Translations under genes and position numbers: made by a program
Assembly: GCA_001600635.1 (NCBI GenBank)
Contig: BCKL01000036.1
Location: 136,926 to 200,925 of the forward strand
DNA from: Leucosporidium creatinivorum
Taxonomy: Eukaryota > Basidiomycota > Microbotryomycetes > Leucosporidiales > Leucosporidiaceae
Direction of reading: 5' to 3'
DNA: 64,000 nucleotides
Notes under the pieces: generated by a model
Seen by the model: the letters and a program-made list of their open reading frames with translations, nothing else
What the model was told of the DNA's origin: nothing
Database searches by the model: none
In this document: piece by piece, positions 11,747-22,217 of the stretch
Numbering within the stretch: position 1 is the stretch's first letter
Layout: each line of letters opens with the position of its first letter

Positions 11747-12337
11747 TGTCGGCGAGCTCTGAGACGAGGTGAAAGGCGGAGAAAGAGAGACGCGTCGCTT
11801 GTCGAGAGGTGATGGAGTCGACTAGGAGCTCGAGTGCAGCAGAAAGTATAGAGCTGGTGTCTGCCTAGCTGCAGCTTCTCTCCGTTGCTTCGTGTCAGGT
11901 CGCTGCACCGTTTTGGCCAGTCTCGCTTTCGCCGAGCTTGGTGCGGGAGCGACAGCTCATCGACGGGGGATAGCAAAGTACAGGAGCATGGGAAGAGCCG
12001 GAGTAGAAGTCTGATCACTCCCTGGACAGGCACACTTACATTTCAGACGCTTGGACGAGGCTGCAGCTGACTTCTCGGCGATATTTTAGCTGTCTCCAGG
12101 GAAGGGGTCTTCGCTGCTCCCCTAGCGAGGTTCCCCTCTTTGTCAAGTACACCCGAGCTGTATACTTGTCCTCCAGTCCTGCTGTACCGCATGATTCTAT
12201 ACAGTGTGGTCTCGCCACGCCGAGTCCGAGGAGAGAGCACTGCTCGGCGTTGCATGGATCTTTGCCGTTCTGCTCCTTCTTCTTTCTCTTCCTCCGTCTT
12301 GCTGGTCTATCTTTCTCGCCCAGAGCTGCACACCAGC
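11747..12337. other. Divergent intergenic region between ORC1 and RARW copy 3
   Basis: About 590 bases separate two start codons that point away from each other, so this region should hold both promoters. I cannot point to a specific regulator site. Confidence 0.5.
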
Positions 12338-13380
12338 ATGCCTATCGACACAGCGCAAGCCGTTAAGTGGACCGGTCCGGAGACGGCCGACCAACGCGCA
12401 AAGCTGCCATCGCATCGCCCGGATGGTCGTCTGACAGTACCCATCGCAGAGCGCATGCTCTCCGTCTCGACGAGAGTAGCGCACTGCTTCGTGAAGGGTG
12501 GGGCACACTCGCCCATCCTGGAGCCTTCTCTGCAGGCGAGGATCTGGTGCCATCAGACCCTCAAGCGCGATGAAGCGAAGGCGGAGACAATCAAACCGCA
12601 TGGCACAAGTCATTTGGAACTCGCTCACCGAAAGGAGCTAGCGGACACGACCTTTAGCACAGGGTTCGGCCGAGCCGACGATATCACGAAAGGGAATGGA
12701 AGGATCCCCTTCTTGCGAGTGAGTAGCGTAGTTGACCATTTCTCAGACCTGCATCAAACTGACACCAAGGCCATAACAGCTGATGTTTGACCCAGAGACT
12801 TGTGCGCCGCGGTCCTAATCCCACCGCCAAACTCGGCGACGGCGCTGATATATCTCTTCTTACTTCAGCCGAAGACATGTACAAATACATCAACAAGGCG
12901 GTATACTGGATGATGAATGGGGGAACGAAGCGCAACAACTTCTTCCCTTTCCTTTACGCTGGCTGGCGTGATTGGAAGTCCAGCTCGGCTTGGACGCGAG
13001 GTGTGGTGAGTTTTGACCGCAAGACTGCATCACTCACGTTGCGCTGATCTCTAGCATACGCACGTTATTAGGTCCTGCTTTACGCAAGGGAGTACAGAGA
13101 GGTAATCGCGTCGCTGTCCATGCGCGAAATTCCCCTTCCGCGATCGCCGAGCTGAGGCTTCCCTTTGCAGAAGGTGGAGAAGGGCCACCAACATCACCTG
13201 GAGACACAGCAGCAGATCATGGATGAGCTTCTTGCTGATATCGGGTGCAGCCCCCAGCGCACTCCCGAGCAGCAGCATGAGCAGCACAGCATGGCTCATC
13301 GTCACGTCCCTTCGTTGTCGACGAGGCAGGCTCGGCGCTCGGGCGTGTCGGAGCAGGAGTTGAGGGCGAGGTGGGCTTGA
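12338..13380 (+). CDS. RARW family copy 3
   Basis: Member of the unrecognised RARW family with all splice sites intact. ATG 12338 gives MPIDTAQAVKWTGPETADQ. Exon 1 includes STRVAHCFVKGGAHSPI and ends IPFLR before GTGAGT. Exon 2 is a 22-nt microexon (LMFDPET). Exon 3 has AVYWMMNGG and WRDWKSSSAWTRGV, exon 4 is the 30-nt VLLYAREYRE, and exon 5 has a Gln/His/Glu-rich stretch. The tail (PSLSTRQARRSG, SEQELRARWA) ends at TGA 13380. Predicted length is about 250 aa. Conserved aromatic and charged positions suggest a folded intracellular protein, but no known domain is visible. Function is unknown. Confidence 0.8.
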
Positions 13381-14961
13381 GGGTGTCAAAGGTGTGGGAG
13401 GACAGTAAAACTGAGTTGATAGCTCCCATCTGGCGTCAACTACCCTGACCCGAGAACGAGCGAACGCCGCGAAGGCTGATAGCAGGCATCGCCGAGTCGG
13501 AACTTGGGAGCGCTGTCTCTGCTAGCCCTCTCACCCATCATTAACAGCAAGTGAGAGCAATGCTGGGACGCCTAGTGCAGCACAGCCATCCTTTATCGCG
13601 GTCTTGCTCTCTCCTAGTGTCCACCTAGACCGCTCGGCGCTTCCACATCTCTTCCCTCCCCCTCGAATCCCTCGCAACAAGTCCGTCAGCCCTACACCTG
13701 GCCAGCGCCCTCACTAACAGCAGCCTTCTCCTCTCTGCTGGCCTCCAACAGCTCAGCTAGCCTACTCAGTTGCCGCTTGGCCCGTCTTTGCTGGCTGGCC
13801 GTTGTCGCCGAGCTGACGAGTTGGGAGTTGAGGGTAGCAAATGAGGGGGCTCGGGATGATCTCGGAGGCAAGACGAGAATGGGTGGTAGCCGAGTACTAG
13901 ATGGTGGAGTTGTTGTAGGATGCGAGGGTGGAGAACCACGGCGGGAGGAGGAGCGGAAGCGAGCGACGAAGGGTTGAGCGGTCGAGGAGATGGTGGGAAG
14001 TGCTGGGAAAGGGCATGAGGCAGATCATGAGGTAAAGAAAGCTGTTCTTGATGCTTCCAGGTTCGACATCCGACTAGCTGAGGCCACCGCCGAAGCCTGA
14101 GAAGGGAGAGCCGAAGCGGTCCGTTCTGAGCTCTTTGTCGCCGCACTAGTCCTCTGCAGCACCTCGAAAGCCATCCTTATCCCTTCTTTGTCCCGCTCAA
14201 GCCTCGCGCCGCCGCTCTGTACCCTTTTGGCGCACTCCGCTCCTCGCCCATTTGCAACTCGCGCCTCGCCCCCAATGTCCCGCCTTCGACCTAGAGAGCA
14301 GCACCGAGTCCTCCTAATAGCTTTATTTGACAAGCGGTGCAATTCGTGCACGACGCAGCGAGTCCCAGCTAGACTCGAGACGAGAGAGCGGGTGAGCGGC
14401 AGCGGCGAAATGGCGATGGTGATGTGCAGGAAGGAGCTAGAGTGTGGAGAGGGAAGGTTGAGTCGCCGAATATGCTGTACTACTGTGCATTCGTGCTGTG
14501 AGTCGAGGCGTAGACGAGTCGTGATGTAGCAAAAGCGAGAAGAGCACGCGACTCGTTTCGCTCAAATTTGAGCGGGCTGGGAGAGGCCAAGGTGTTGGGG
14601 TTAGAGGTGTAGAAGGGAGCACAATAGCACGATAGCTCCCCCAGAGCAGCGCGAACGGTAATTTAACCCCTGACTGAGGCTACAGCTCACTTCTCGGCGA
14701 TAGCTGCGGGTCGGTGAGCTTGCCTTCGCCTCAGGCAGATCTATAGGCCTGCTCATCGCTCCGAGTCATCGGCGCATTGGCAGTGCAGCCTCACGAAGCG
14801 GTGCGCCAAGCTCGAATTGCTGTACAGCAGTCTATAGCCCTCCTCAGTTTCAACTCACAGCCGAGAGCTCGGAGCGAAGTGTCGGCGCCCTTGTCCGCCT
14901 CTCTCGCTCTCTCCTCCCTCCACCTCTCGAATCTCACAATTCGTCTCTCGGCCACCACACC
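13381..14961. other. Intergenic region between RARW copies 3 and 4
   Basis: About 1.6 kb. A minus-strand frame at 14351-14025 has some protein-like composition (MAFEVLQRTSAATKSSERT) but lacks a good start and clear splice partners, so I do not call a gene. The last 140 bases are the copy 4 promoter, similar to the copy 1 promoter. Confidence 0.4.
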
Positions 14962-15996
14962 ATGCCCATCACCGAGGAGCAAGCCGCCCAGTGGGCGGGG
15001 GAAGCCACCGCCGACCAACTCACAGCGGTCCACTCTCCTCGTTCCGACGGTCGCCTCACGCCAGAGATGGTGAAGCGCATGGTTGACGTTAGTACAGCAG
15101 TCGTGCACTGCTTGCTGCCGGAAGAACCTCAGCCGGCTCTCTTCCAATGCCCTTCGCATGCTAAGCAGTGGGCGGAAGATTCACTCAAGNGCGNNGACAA
15201 GAAGAGGGACANGCTCAGCAANGAAGGGNCNGGGCGCACGCTGGGACACANGGGCCGGGACAGTGACTTCTCATTCATGAAGACGTTCGGCCATCAATCC
15301 GACATCACGCCGAAGAACGCCTTCATCCCCTTCCTGCGGGTGAGTGGGTTCGGTAGCGTTCGCTTCGACTCGCCACAGCTGACCTTTGAATTGAGCTTGC
15401 TAGTTCATGTTCGATCCGGCGGTCTGGGCGGGTGCTTTCGCTTCCTAGCGCCTCCTCAAATCATCGCCGAGCTTCTCGCTGATCTGGCCTTTGTCACTTC
15501 CAGCCGACCTCATGCATCGTTACGTGCGCGAGGCAAAGGACAAGATGATGAAGGGAGCAATCGATAGTAAAAGCTTCGTGCCCCTCCTCTGGGTCGGCTC
15601 GCGCGATTGGGCGTCCAGCTCGGCTTGGACTCGCGGCGTGGTCAGTTTCAGGCTTGAGAGCTTCTTCGCTTGCTGGGCTAACTCTCTCTCTTTCCATACA
15701 GGTTCTGATTTATGCTCGCCGCTTTGAAGAGGTGACAGCTCTCTTCCCTTTTCGCAACAGCAAGCTGACTTCGCTAATTCGGATCTCGGTTTCTTTCGCA
15801 GAGGTTCACAGCACGCCTCCAGGTAGAGCGCGTGCATCGGCAGATCCAAGCGGACCAAGACAGCTTGGAAGGGCTGCTCGACCATCTTGGGTTGCAGCAC
15901 GAGCAGCACAGCTTAGCCCACGTCCCCTCGTTGACACCGAGGCAAGCTCGGCGCTCAGGCGTCACGGAGAGGGACTTGAGGGCGAGGTGGGCTTGA
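14818..15996 (+). repeat. Inverted repeat 1, right arm
   Basis: Mirror partner of 263-1470. Near-identity runs from the start codon at 14962 through about 15550 with the same N pattern (15190-15251), then similarity drops abruptly inside exon 3. The spacer between the arms is about 13.3 kb and contains ORC1 and two other RARW genes. Confidence 0.85.
14962..15996 (+). CDS. RARW family copy 4
   Basis: The reference member of the RARW family. Exon 1 (14962-15339) encodes MPITEEQAAQWAGEATADQ through VSTAVVHCLLPEE to NAFIPFLR, with several ambiguous bases in its middle. Exon 2 is a 28-nt microexon (FMFDPAVWA). Exon 3 has YVREAKDKMMKGAI and WVGSRDWASSSAWTRGV, exon 4 is VLIYARRFEE (30 nt), and exon 5 a likely coiled stretch (HRQIQADQDSLEGLLDHL). 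The tail (PSLTPRQARRSG, TERDLRARWA) stops at TGA 15994-15996. All introns have GT-AG ends. Function is unknown. It lies just upstream of the uL23 gene, on the same strand. Confidence 0.8.
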
Positions 15997-16657
15997 AGGG
16001 GTCGATGTATGAAGGTGCAAAGAGTACGCGTGGAGCTCGGACATGTAGAAAAGTAGCGAAAGCAGCCCTGCGGCGAACGAGAGGTCGGCGAGCGATTCTC
16101 GGTCGAGAAGGCTTGCAGCCAGTCGGACTTCTTGACTCCTCTCTTGAACGAGCTTGGAGTGCCGATCAGTACATCAGAGACTCATCGACCCTCGTAGCCG
16201 ACGTGGTAGGCCTCTAAAACATGCTGCAGCGGCTCAGTGCTCCTCGCCGAGAACAGCGCCGAACGAGGCTGTAGGGTCTTAGCGAGGTCGACACTTCAAC
16301 CAAATGGACTGTCAGTACACTCTACACTGCTGCGAGATGCATTGCACTTCACAAGAGCAAGTTTGAGAGATGTTTGTCTGGCTTGACCCCTATGCGCCGA
16401 GGGCAACTCTCTCCAACTCCGTCAACACTCTTGGCCAGCTGTCTTTTGCCCATCTCATCAATCGAACCATGTCCGCCCGTCAGTAACGCCTACAGATTAA
16501 CCCCAAGCCCCTACATACTGACCCTCTGCTCTCCTACACGCTCCCGCCACGCCCAACTCGAAAATTCGACTTCAACCAATTTCTCCCCTTCCCACGCCTT
16601 TCTACGCCTCTCTGCACCTCTCTACATCTCCCCAATCGACTCGCCTACACCTCTACT
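15997..16657. other. Upstream region of RPL25 with a degenerate exon-1 copy
   Basis: About 660 bases between RARW copy 4 and the uL23 start. The distal part is featureless. The proximal part is Cys/Thr-codon-like CT-rich leader DNA and contains the partial exon-1 copy at 16469-16509. Confidence 0.5.
16469..16509 (+). repeat. Degenerate tandem copy of RPL25 exon 1 (start-codon region)
   Basis: The 12 bases ATGTCCGCCCGT occur here and again at the true RPL25 start 189 bases downstream. The next 25-30 bases also align with small gaps (CTACAG, then CCCCAAG). Here the frame is MSARQ followed by a stop, so it would act as a five-codon upstream ORF if transcribed. Confidence 0.6.
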
Positions 16658-17422
16658 ATGTCCGCCCGTTCAACCACTACAGAGGCTAAGCCCCAAGATG
16701 TGAAGGCGAAGGTGGGCTTGCGCTTTGAAGACTGGGAAGCGGGAGCGGGCAGCAGGCTGTACTGGGAGGGGGAACCGCTGCCCGTTTGCTGCAGGAGGAG
16801 GGGGAAGTTATGCTCGACTACAGCAGGGCGCTGACCAGGTCGTCGTTATGCTCGTCTACAGGCCGCCAAGAAGGCTGCCCTCAAGGGTACTTCGGGAACT
16901 AAGCTCTCGAAGGTCCGCACCTCGGTCACCTTCCACCGGTGAGTTTTAGAGGTACAGCGGATTATGTAGGTCAACCCGCTGACTCCCGCCTTCCGCTACA
17001 ACAGCCCCAAGACCCTCGCCCTCCCCCGTGCCCCCCGCTACCAGCGCAAGTCGGTCGTCCATGCCCCTCGCATGGATGCCTACCGCACCATTGTGCACCC
17101 TCTCAACACCGAGTCGGCCATGAAGAAGATTGAGGACAACAACACCCTGGTGTTCATTGTCGACATGAAGGCCAACAAGAGGCAGATCAAGGATGCCGTC
17201 AAGAAGCTGTACGACGTCAAGGCCGAGAAGATCAACACCCTCATCCGCCCCGATGGAAGGAAGAAGGCGTTCGTTCGTTTGGAGAAGGATGTTGATGCCC
17301 TCGATGTCGCCAACAAGGTGCGCTTCGGAGTTGGTTCGGCGGCGCTGGGGAGGCAGCGGATCTCGCCGGTTGAGTGCCGTAGCTGACCTGTCGACTCCAT
17401 CGAACAGATTGGCTTCATTTAA
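16658..17422 (+). CDS. RPL25: Ribosomal protein uL23 (L25) of the large subunit
   Basis: uL23 binds 25S rRNA near the polypeptide exit tunnel and is a docking site for targeting factors. Start ATG 16658 ([18 protein letters not shown]) is followed by introns after exon 1, after TSVTFHR, and before the last four residues (IGFI). The conserved core is easy to see: [37 protein letters not shown], then [19 protein letters not shown] and [12 protein letters not shown]. About 152 aa, normal for the family. Introns interrupt the basic N-terminal extension, common in fungal ribosomal protein genes. A degenerate copy of exon 1 lies upstream and may influence start selection. Confidence 0.97.
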
Positions 17423-18364
17423 AGCATCGACGATTCATTTTGGTGCCCTTCGCCATCCGCTTTCCGTTCCCCCTCGACCCCGCTCGCTTTCGCCCTTTCC
17501 CCTTTCCCCTCAACCTACCGTCGTCTCATCACCCTCCTCCCTCCCTTTCAACGTCGTCCTCTCACTCGTTTCGACTACACCTCTTTGTACCAAACTCGAC
17601 CCACCCCTCCGACCGCTTCATGGATTCGCTCCCTCACTATTCGACTCGTTCGAACCGTGGATCCGTCGCTTGGAAGGAGGAGAGTCGGGGGAGAACGTGC
17701 TAGTCGAGTCGACCGATGGTGGTGTGGGAGTAGGAGTGATTGATGATTCGTTCGGTGCGGTCGAGTAAGGAGAGAACGGGGCCTTGATTGAGTGGGAGGA
17801 GAGTGGAGGTTTGGGAGGTGGTGACGGAGGGATGGGCTTGTGCGGTCGGGCAATCCGATTGGATGAGTTTCTCGGTAGTTTGTCGCCCCGGCTGAGGAGA
17901 GCGGCGTGGCGAGGGAGAGGCGCGAACGGAGCTCGGCGAAGGAGCGGTGCTGTTTCGTACGCTTGCGCTGGCGTTGTGCCTCGCTCTGCGGTTCTCGTGG
18001 CTCTTCAGATACCTCAGCGGAACCCGCCGCGCGCAACTGCGAGCCTCTCGCTCGCCCGACGACCTCCCTCACCGAAGCTAAGAGAGCAGATCGCTCGACG
18101 TTCGCTTCGCTCGTTCACGAGTGCTCCTCGGCTCGACTAGGCGACAATCAGAGCGCACAACTTTGTTTGAGAGTCCTCGCTTCACAGATAGCAGATTCCC
18201 ATTCGCCTCGAGGTTGGGCACAAGGTCAACCGAACTGGCAAAGAGCGCTCCGCCGAGAGCTGCCAGCGGGGCGCAGGGCTGAGGCTCTGAGCAGTGCAAA
18301 AGACGACACTTCGTCGCTTCTCCTCCGCCTCTTTCTTTCACACTTCTTCTCTCACCTCTCTTAC
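17423..18364. other. Intergenic between RPL25 and RARW copy 5
   Basis: About 940 bases. Open frames here are long only because of Pro/Ser/Arg-rich low-complexity composition, and none shows conserved motifs or good splice borders. The first part is the RPL25 3' flank and the last part the copy 5 promoter. Confidence 0.4.
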
Positions 18365-19418
18365 ATGCCGACAACAGGCATCAGCCGGGACGACGCTCAT
18401 ACTTGGGGCGGGACCGAATCCGCCAATTCTCTGTTCCCCATCCCCGCCGAGCGCTTCACTAGGGGCAACTTTACACCCATCCTGGACTTCACAACCGCGG
18501 TGGTTCACTGCTTTGTCACAGGTGGATCAAGCCAACCCATCATTCCTGCTTCTATAAACGGACGTCTCAACGTGGAGCGGTGTGAGGAGGTGCTGGTGCG
18601 CAATGCGGAGAGACGGGCTAAGTACCCGACGACACAGGACAAAAGGAAGCTGCAGAAGGTGGTGTTCAGACGTCATGAGGAGGAAGTCACTTTTCGCCGG
18701 ACTCTCGGCGCCTTGGAGGGGATTCCAAAGCGAGGGACCGGCGCATACGCCTTCACTAGGGTGTGTGATTCCTCCCTTTGGGTCCTTTACACGCAAAGAA
18801 GCTCACTTTCTCTCGCACGCTCTAGCTTATGTTCGACCCCCGGCTTTGTAAGCCAATGTAAGGCGATGATCCCTCGGCGCTCGGCGCTAACCCCCGATGG
18901 CTTTGCCTCGACTTCTTTAGCTGAGAGGATGTATGACTACGTCGAAAAGGCAGTGACAACTATGATGCACTCGGGGGTCCAGGGAGGCTTCCGCAAGGAG
19001 CTCGTTGTTGGCTGCAGAGATTGGCACTCGCCGACTATCACGGCGTGGGCAAGAGGAAAGGTGACTTGGATAGAGCTGGGACTCGGGTCCTCCCGCTGGT
19101 GCTGACTCCCCCGATCTGACACATTAGATACTACTGTGCGCTAAGGAGTACAACAAGGTGCCCTATTATCCTACGTTCTGCGCCTCGAATCTCTCTCCGA
19201 CGAAGCCTGTGAGCTGACTTGCTTCCTTTCAGCTGCCTGAAGTTATCGAGTACCACCACCACCAGCAGAGGGCGCAATACCTTGAAGACTTTCTGTCTCT
19301 GCCAACTGACGGGGTCATAGAATATGACGGGCTTCATCAACACGTTCCCTCGTTGTCGCCGAGGCAGGCTCGGCGCTCGGGCATGTCGGAGGAGGAGCTG
19401 AGGGCGAGGTGGGCTTGA
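18365..19418 (+). CDS. RARW family copy 5
   Basis: Diverged RARW member with an intact five-exon structure. ATG 18365 (MPTTGISRDDAHTWGG) leads into FTTAVVHCFVTGGSSQPII. Exon 1 ends at AYAFTR. Exon 2 is a 22-nt microexon (LMFDPRL). Exon 3 has AVTTMMHSG and VGCRDWHSPTITAWARGK, exon 4 ILLCAKEYNK, and exon 5 a His/Gln-rich run. The tail (PSLSPRQARRSG, SEEELRARWA) ends at TGA 19418. The N terminus differs greatly from copies 1 and 4, while the tail is nearly unchanged. It is convergent with the regulator gene at 19700-22217. Function is unknown. Confidence 0.75.
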
Positions 19419-19699
19419 ACCAAAACATGGTCATAGCTACAACATATATCAGATGCCTGTCCAGCTCGATCACAGTACAGTAGGCTGGAAGCGAAACGAT
19501 GATCGATCACCGACTGAATAACCCTAGCTTCGGCTGCTGAGCCGCTCTCTAGCTCAAGCTGCGGTCGCTCACAGAGGGTAACAAAAAGCCTGATATAATT
19601 TTACAAGCTACCTGCTGTGCTACTCCCGAGCCGCTCGCCCTCTACTGGTTCACTGCCTTGGCCGACCGAGCCCGCCGAGCACTAGAGACTAGCCAGCTC

Positions 19700-22217
19700 T
19701 CAACGCACCAGACCAACAAAAGCTACATCCACCATGGACTTGGCGATCGTGGCCTTGCGGTCTTCTTCAATTTTCTACGAGCAAGGCAAAGTGTCAGGTT
19801 TTCTCTAAGACAGCTCGTCGCTTGCGCCGAGCTCACCTCGACGAAGCCCGAGTGCATGGATCCTTTTGAGAGCGCAGACGGCGAGAGCAGACCCTCGCTG
19901 AGAATCTGGGATTGCTGGCAGACGGTTCCGTAGAGCTTTCCGATCCGTTCGAGAGCATCTCGCAGTCTGACAAGACGAGAGGGATCAGCTCGGCGCTCCT
20001 CTCGCGAGAAAATGAAGGAGCGAGAGTGCTTACCGAACGACATGATCCCTGGTCAAACCGAGATCGGCGAACGGGCTCGAAGGTTCGGCAGCGGAGACGA
20101 CGAGCTGCAGCCAATCGAAGTCGGGATCCATGTCGGCGAAGAGAGGCGCGACGTCCATCACTCGCGTAACGTTGTCGAGCCCTTGCTGTAGGGAACAGCT
20201 GGTCAGCGAAGTCCTCCAAGACAATAAGAGCAAGGACTGACCATCGCAGGGGACTCGATGAGCACCTTGACCGCCTCAACAAGGATGCGAGCGAAACGAT
20301 CCATCATCTCAGCGCAGAACTCGCTCTGCGCCCAAGCCTCGTTGACCCTCGCGATGGCTTCGATTGACGAGCAGACGTAGCTCGAGTACTCGTGAGAGCA
20401 TCTCGATTGGCCGTTGAGGACGTTTAGCCAAGTATGCTCGGCAAGACCGGGCAAGGCGGCAATCTGCTCGCGCTTGACCTTGCTGAAGGCGATGGTGGTG
20501 TTGAACAGCCCGGCGAGGTGAGCAAAGGATGTGTAGATGAAAACGGGAGGCTGCTGGGGACCTGTTGTGTGAATCCCGGGTCAGTGCGGGAGCGAGTCGA
20601 GAAGTCAGCTCGGCCGAGTCGGCGCAACTCACATTGCTGTCGGAGCTGAACAAGGCCGCGGAGGAGGTAAAGGTTGATGGCGCAGAGATGTAGATAGACG
20701 CAGTCGCAGTCCATCTCTCTGTTGTCCCACTCCTTGAGGATGAGTGAGTCGAGGTGCTTGGCCGACCTGAGCGCGACGCTCGGCGACCACGGGGTAACGC
20801 TCGAGATGTCGTGGTCCGAGCTGAGATAGGGGAGGTCAGCAAAAAGCTGAGGGACAAGATTGTGCCACCGACTCACAGTGTGCAGGTGGTATGCGAGCGC
20901 AGAGCGTACTGAGCGTCGAGGATTGCTGTATCGGGCACAGCATCATTCCAGCGCCATTGTGCTTCCCGCCGGAGGTTCTCCTGTAAGCGGGATAAACGGC
21001 GGCGAGTGCTGTCAGCTCCATCGCTCTCTCTCTCGCAGCATCTTCGTCGCGGCCTCCCGCGCCGCCGCGACCTTCCTCGCCACATCACTCACCTTGTTGC
21101 TGTAAGCAGCTATACGGATCAGATGTACATCCTTGACGAGTTGAGGTATCGCATGATGGTCTGGTGCGACGACTATGAGCACAGCGGAGAGGTCAGCGAG
21201 AAAGCTCGGCGCTCGATCAGGCCTCGGCGGAGGCGCTGAAAGTCTCGCTCGCACGAGAGCGAGCCGAAGAAAAACTTACCATGGGCCGTCTGTAGTAGAA
21301 ACGCAGCAGCTCGAGCTTGCTTGATCGTCGGCTTGCGCAAGGAAAGTAGACCGTTTCCTTCGGCGACGGCGATGGCTCGGTCGATGAGGGCGTGACAAGG
21401 TTCTTCTCGTCGTGCTCCTTGTTGCGGCGACGACGAAGCCGTAGAAGACGATCCCACGATGGCCTGCAGAAGCGACGGACGGTCAGCAATGCTCCTCCGG
21501 CGATAGTTGTTCCGCTCCACGGGCGAAAGCGAAGCTCGAGGAGCGGAAGTGAGCTCCGGGGCGAGGAGAGAGAGTCGATAACGTACAGAATGACTAGACC
21601 ATCTTGATCCGAATGCCGAGAAACACGCGTGGACGAGCTCGGCGGTGTCGGCGTGCTCCGAGAAGATGGGCGCTCGTCGCTGGTGGGTTTGCGAGTCGGA
21701 TCGGGCGACGGAGGAGGTAGCTGGAGTGCTGGAGGAGGTCGAGCGAGCATCCCGAGCGCCGATGGTGAGTGGGGATCCGCTGAAGAGGATCTCGCCGTCG
21801 CTGCCCTCGAAAGTGGTCGGCGCGAATTGGTAGGCGAGAGGATCCAGCCGACCTCCGGGACAGGTGTTACGAACGACAGCCCGAGCTGCTTGGACCAGGT
21901 GGTAGTGAAGCGCAACTGCCAGCTCGGACGTGAGGAGCCGAGAAGCCGGCGAATTGATAGTCGCAACTTGCAGCTCCGGTTTGACGAGTCCAAAGGCTTC
22001 CCTGTAGGTAGCGTGAGCTTGAGCTGCAGCATATTAGTAGACAGATATCGACTCGCCTAATCTCTGCCATCTTCGCACCCTTGGCGACCCTCGTGTGCTT
22101 CTGATGCACTGTCGGACCCGTGCATGCGACTCTCCTCTTCGCACAAGTGCGGCAGCCCTCCGGTGAGAGTCCCACACAGGCTATACGCCTTTGCCTACAC
22201 TGTGCGCAAGCAGGCAT
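19700..22217 (-). CDS. Zn(II)2Cys6 transcription factor, left-arm copy
   Basis: Start ATG 22217 (MPACAQCRQRRIACVGLS). The cluster is C-x2-C-x6-C-x7-C-x2-C-x6-C, the Gal4-type DNA-binding fold, followed directly by TVHQKHTRVAKGAKMAEIR, a basic linker. About ten exons follow. The regulatory part has helical segments such as YLHLCAINLYLLRGLVQL, LNGQSRCSHEYSSYVCSS and DPDFDWLQLVVSAAEPSS, in the style of the fungal-specific regulatory domain. It ends KSMVDVAFVGLVR at TGA 19700-19702. Intron positions match the right-arm copy at 56951-59464. It is convergent with RARW copy 5 (282 bases between stops), which hints at a long-standing pairing. Target genes are unknown. The reading frame looks intact. 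Confidence 0.82.

Noticed and set aside
13766-14351. Minus-strand frames with partly protein-like composition
   Set aside because: No good start codon, no consistent splice path and no match to anything else in the window. Chance frames are long in GC-rich DNA.
17193-17768. Long frame over the uL23 gene and its 3' flank
   Set aside because: It is an alternative frame of the uL23 exon continuing into low-complexity DNA.
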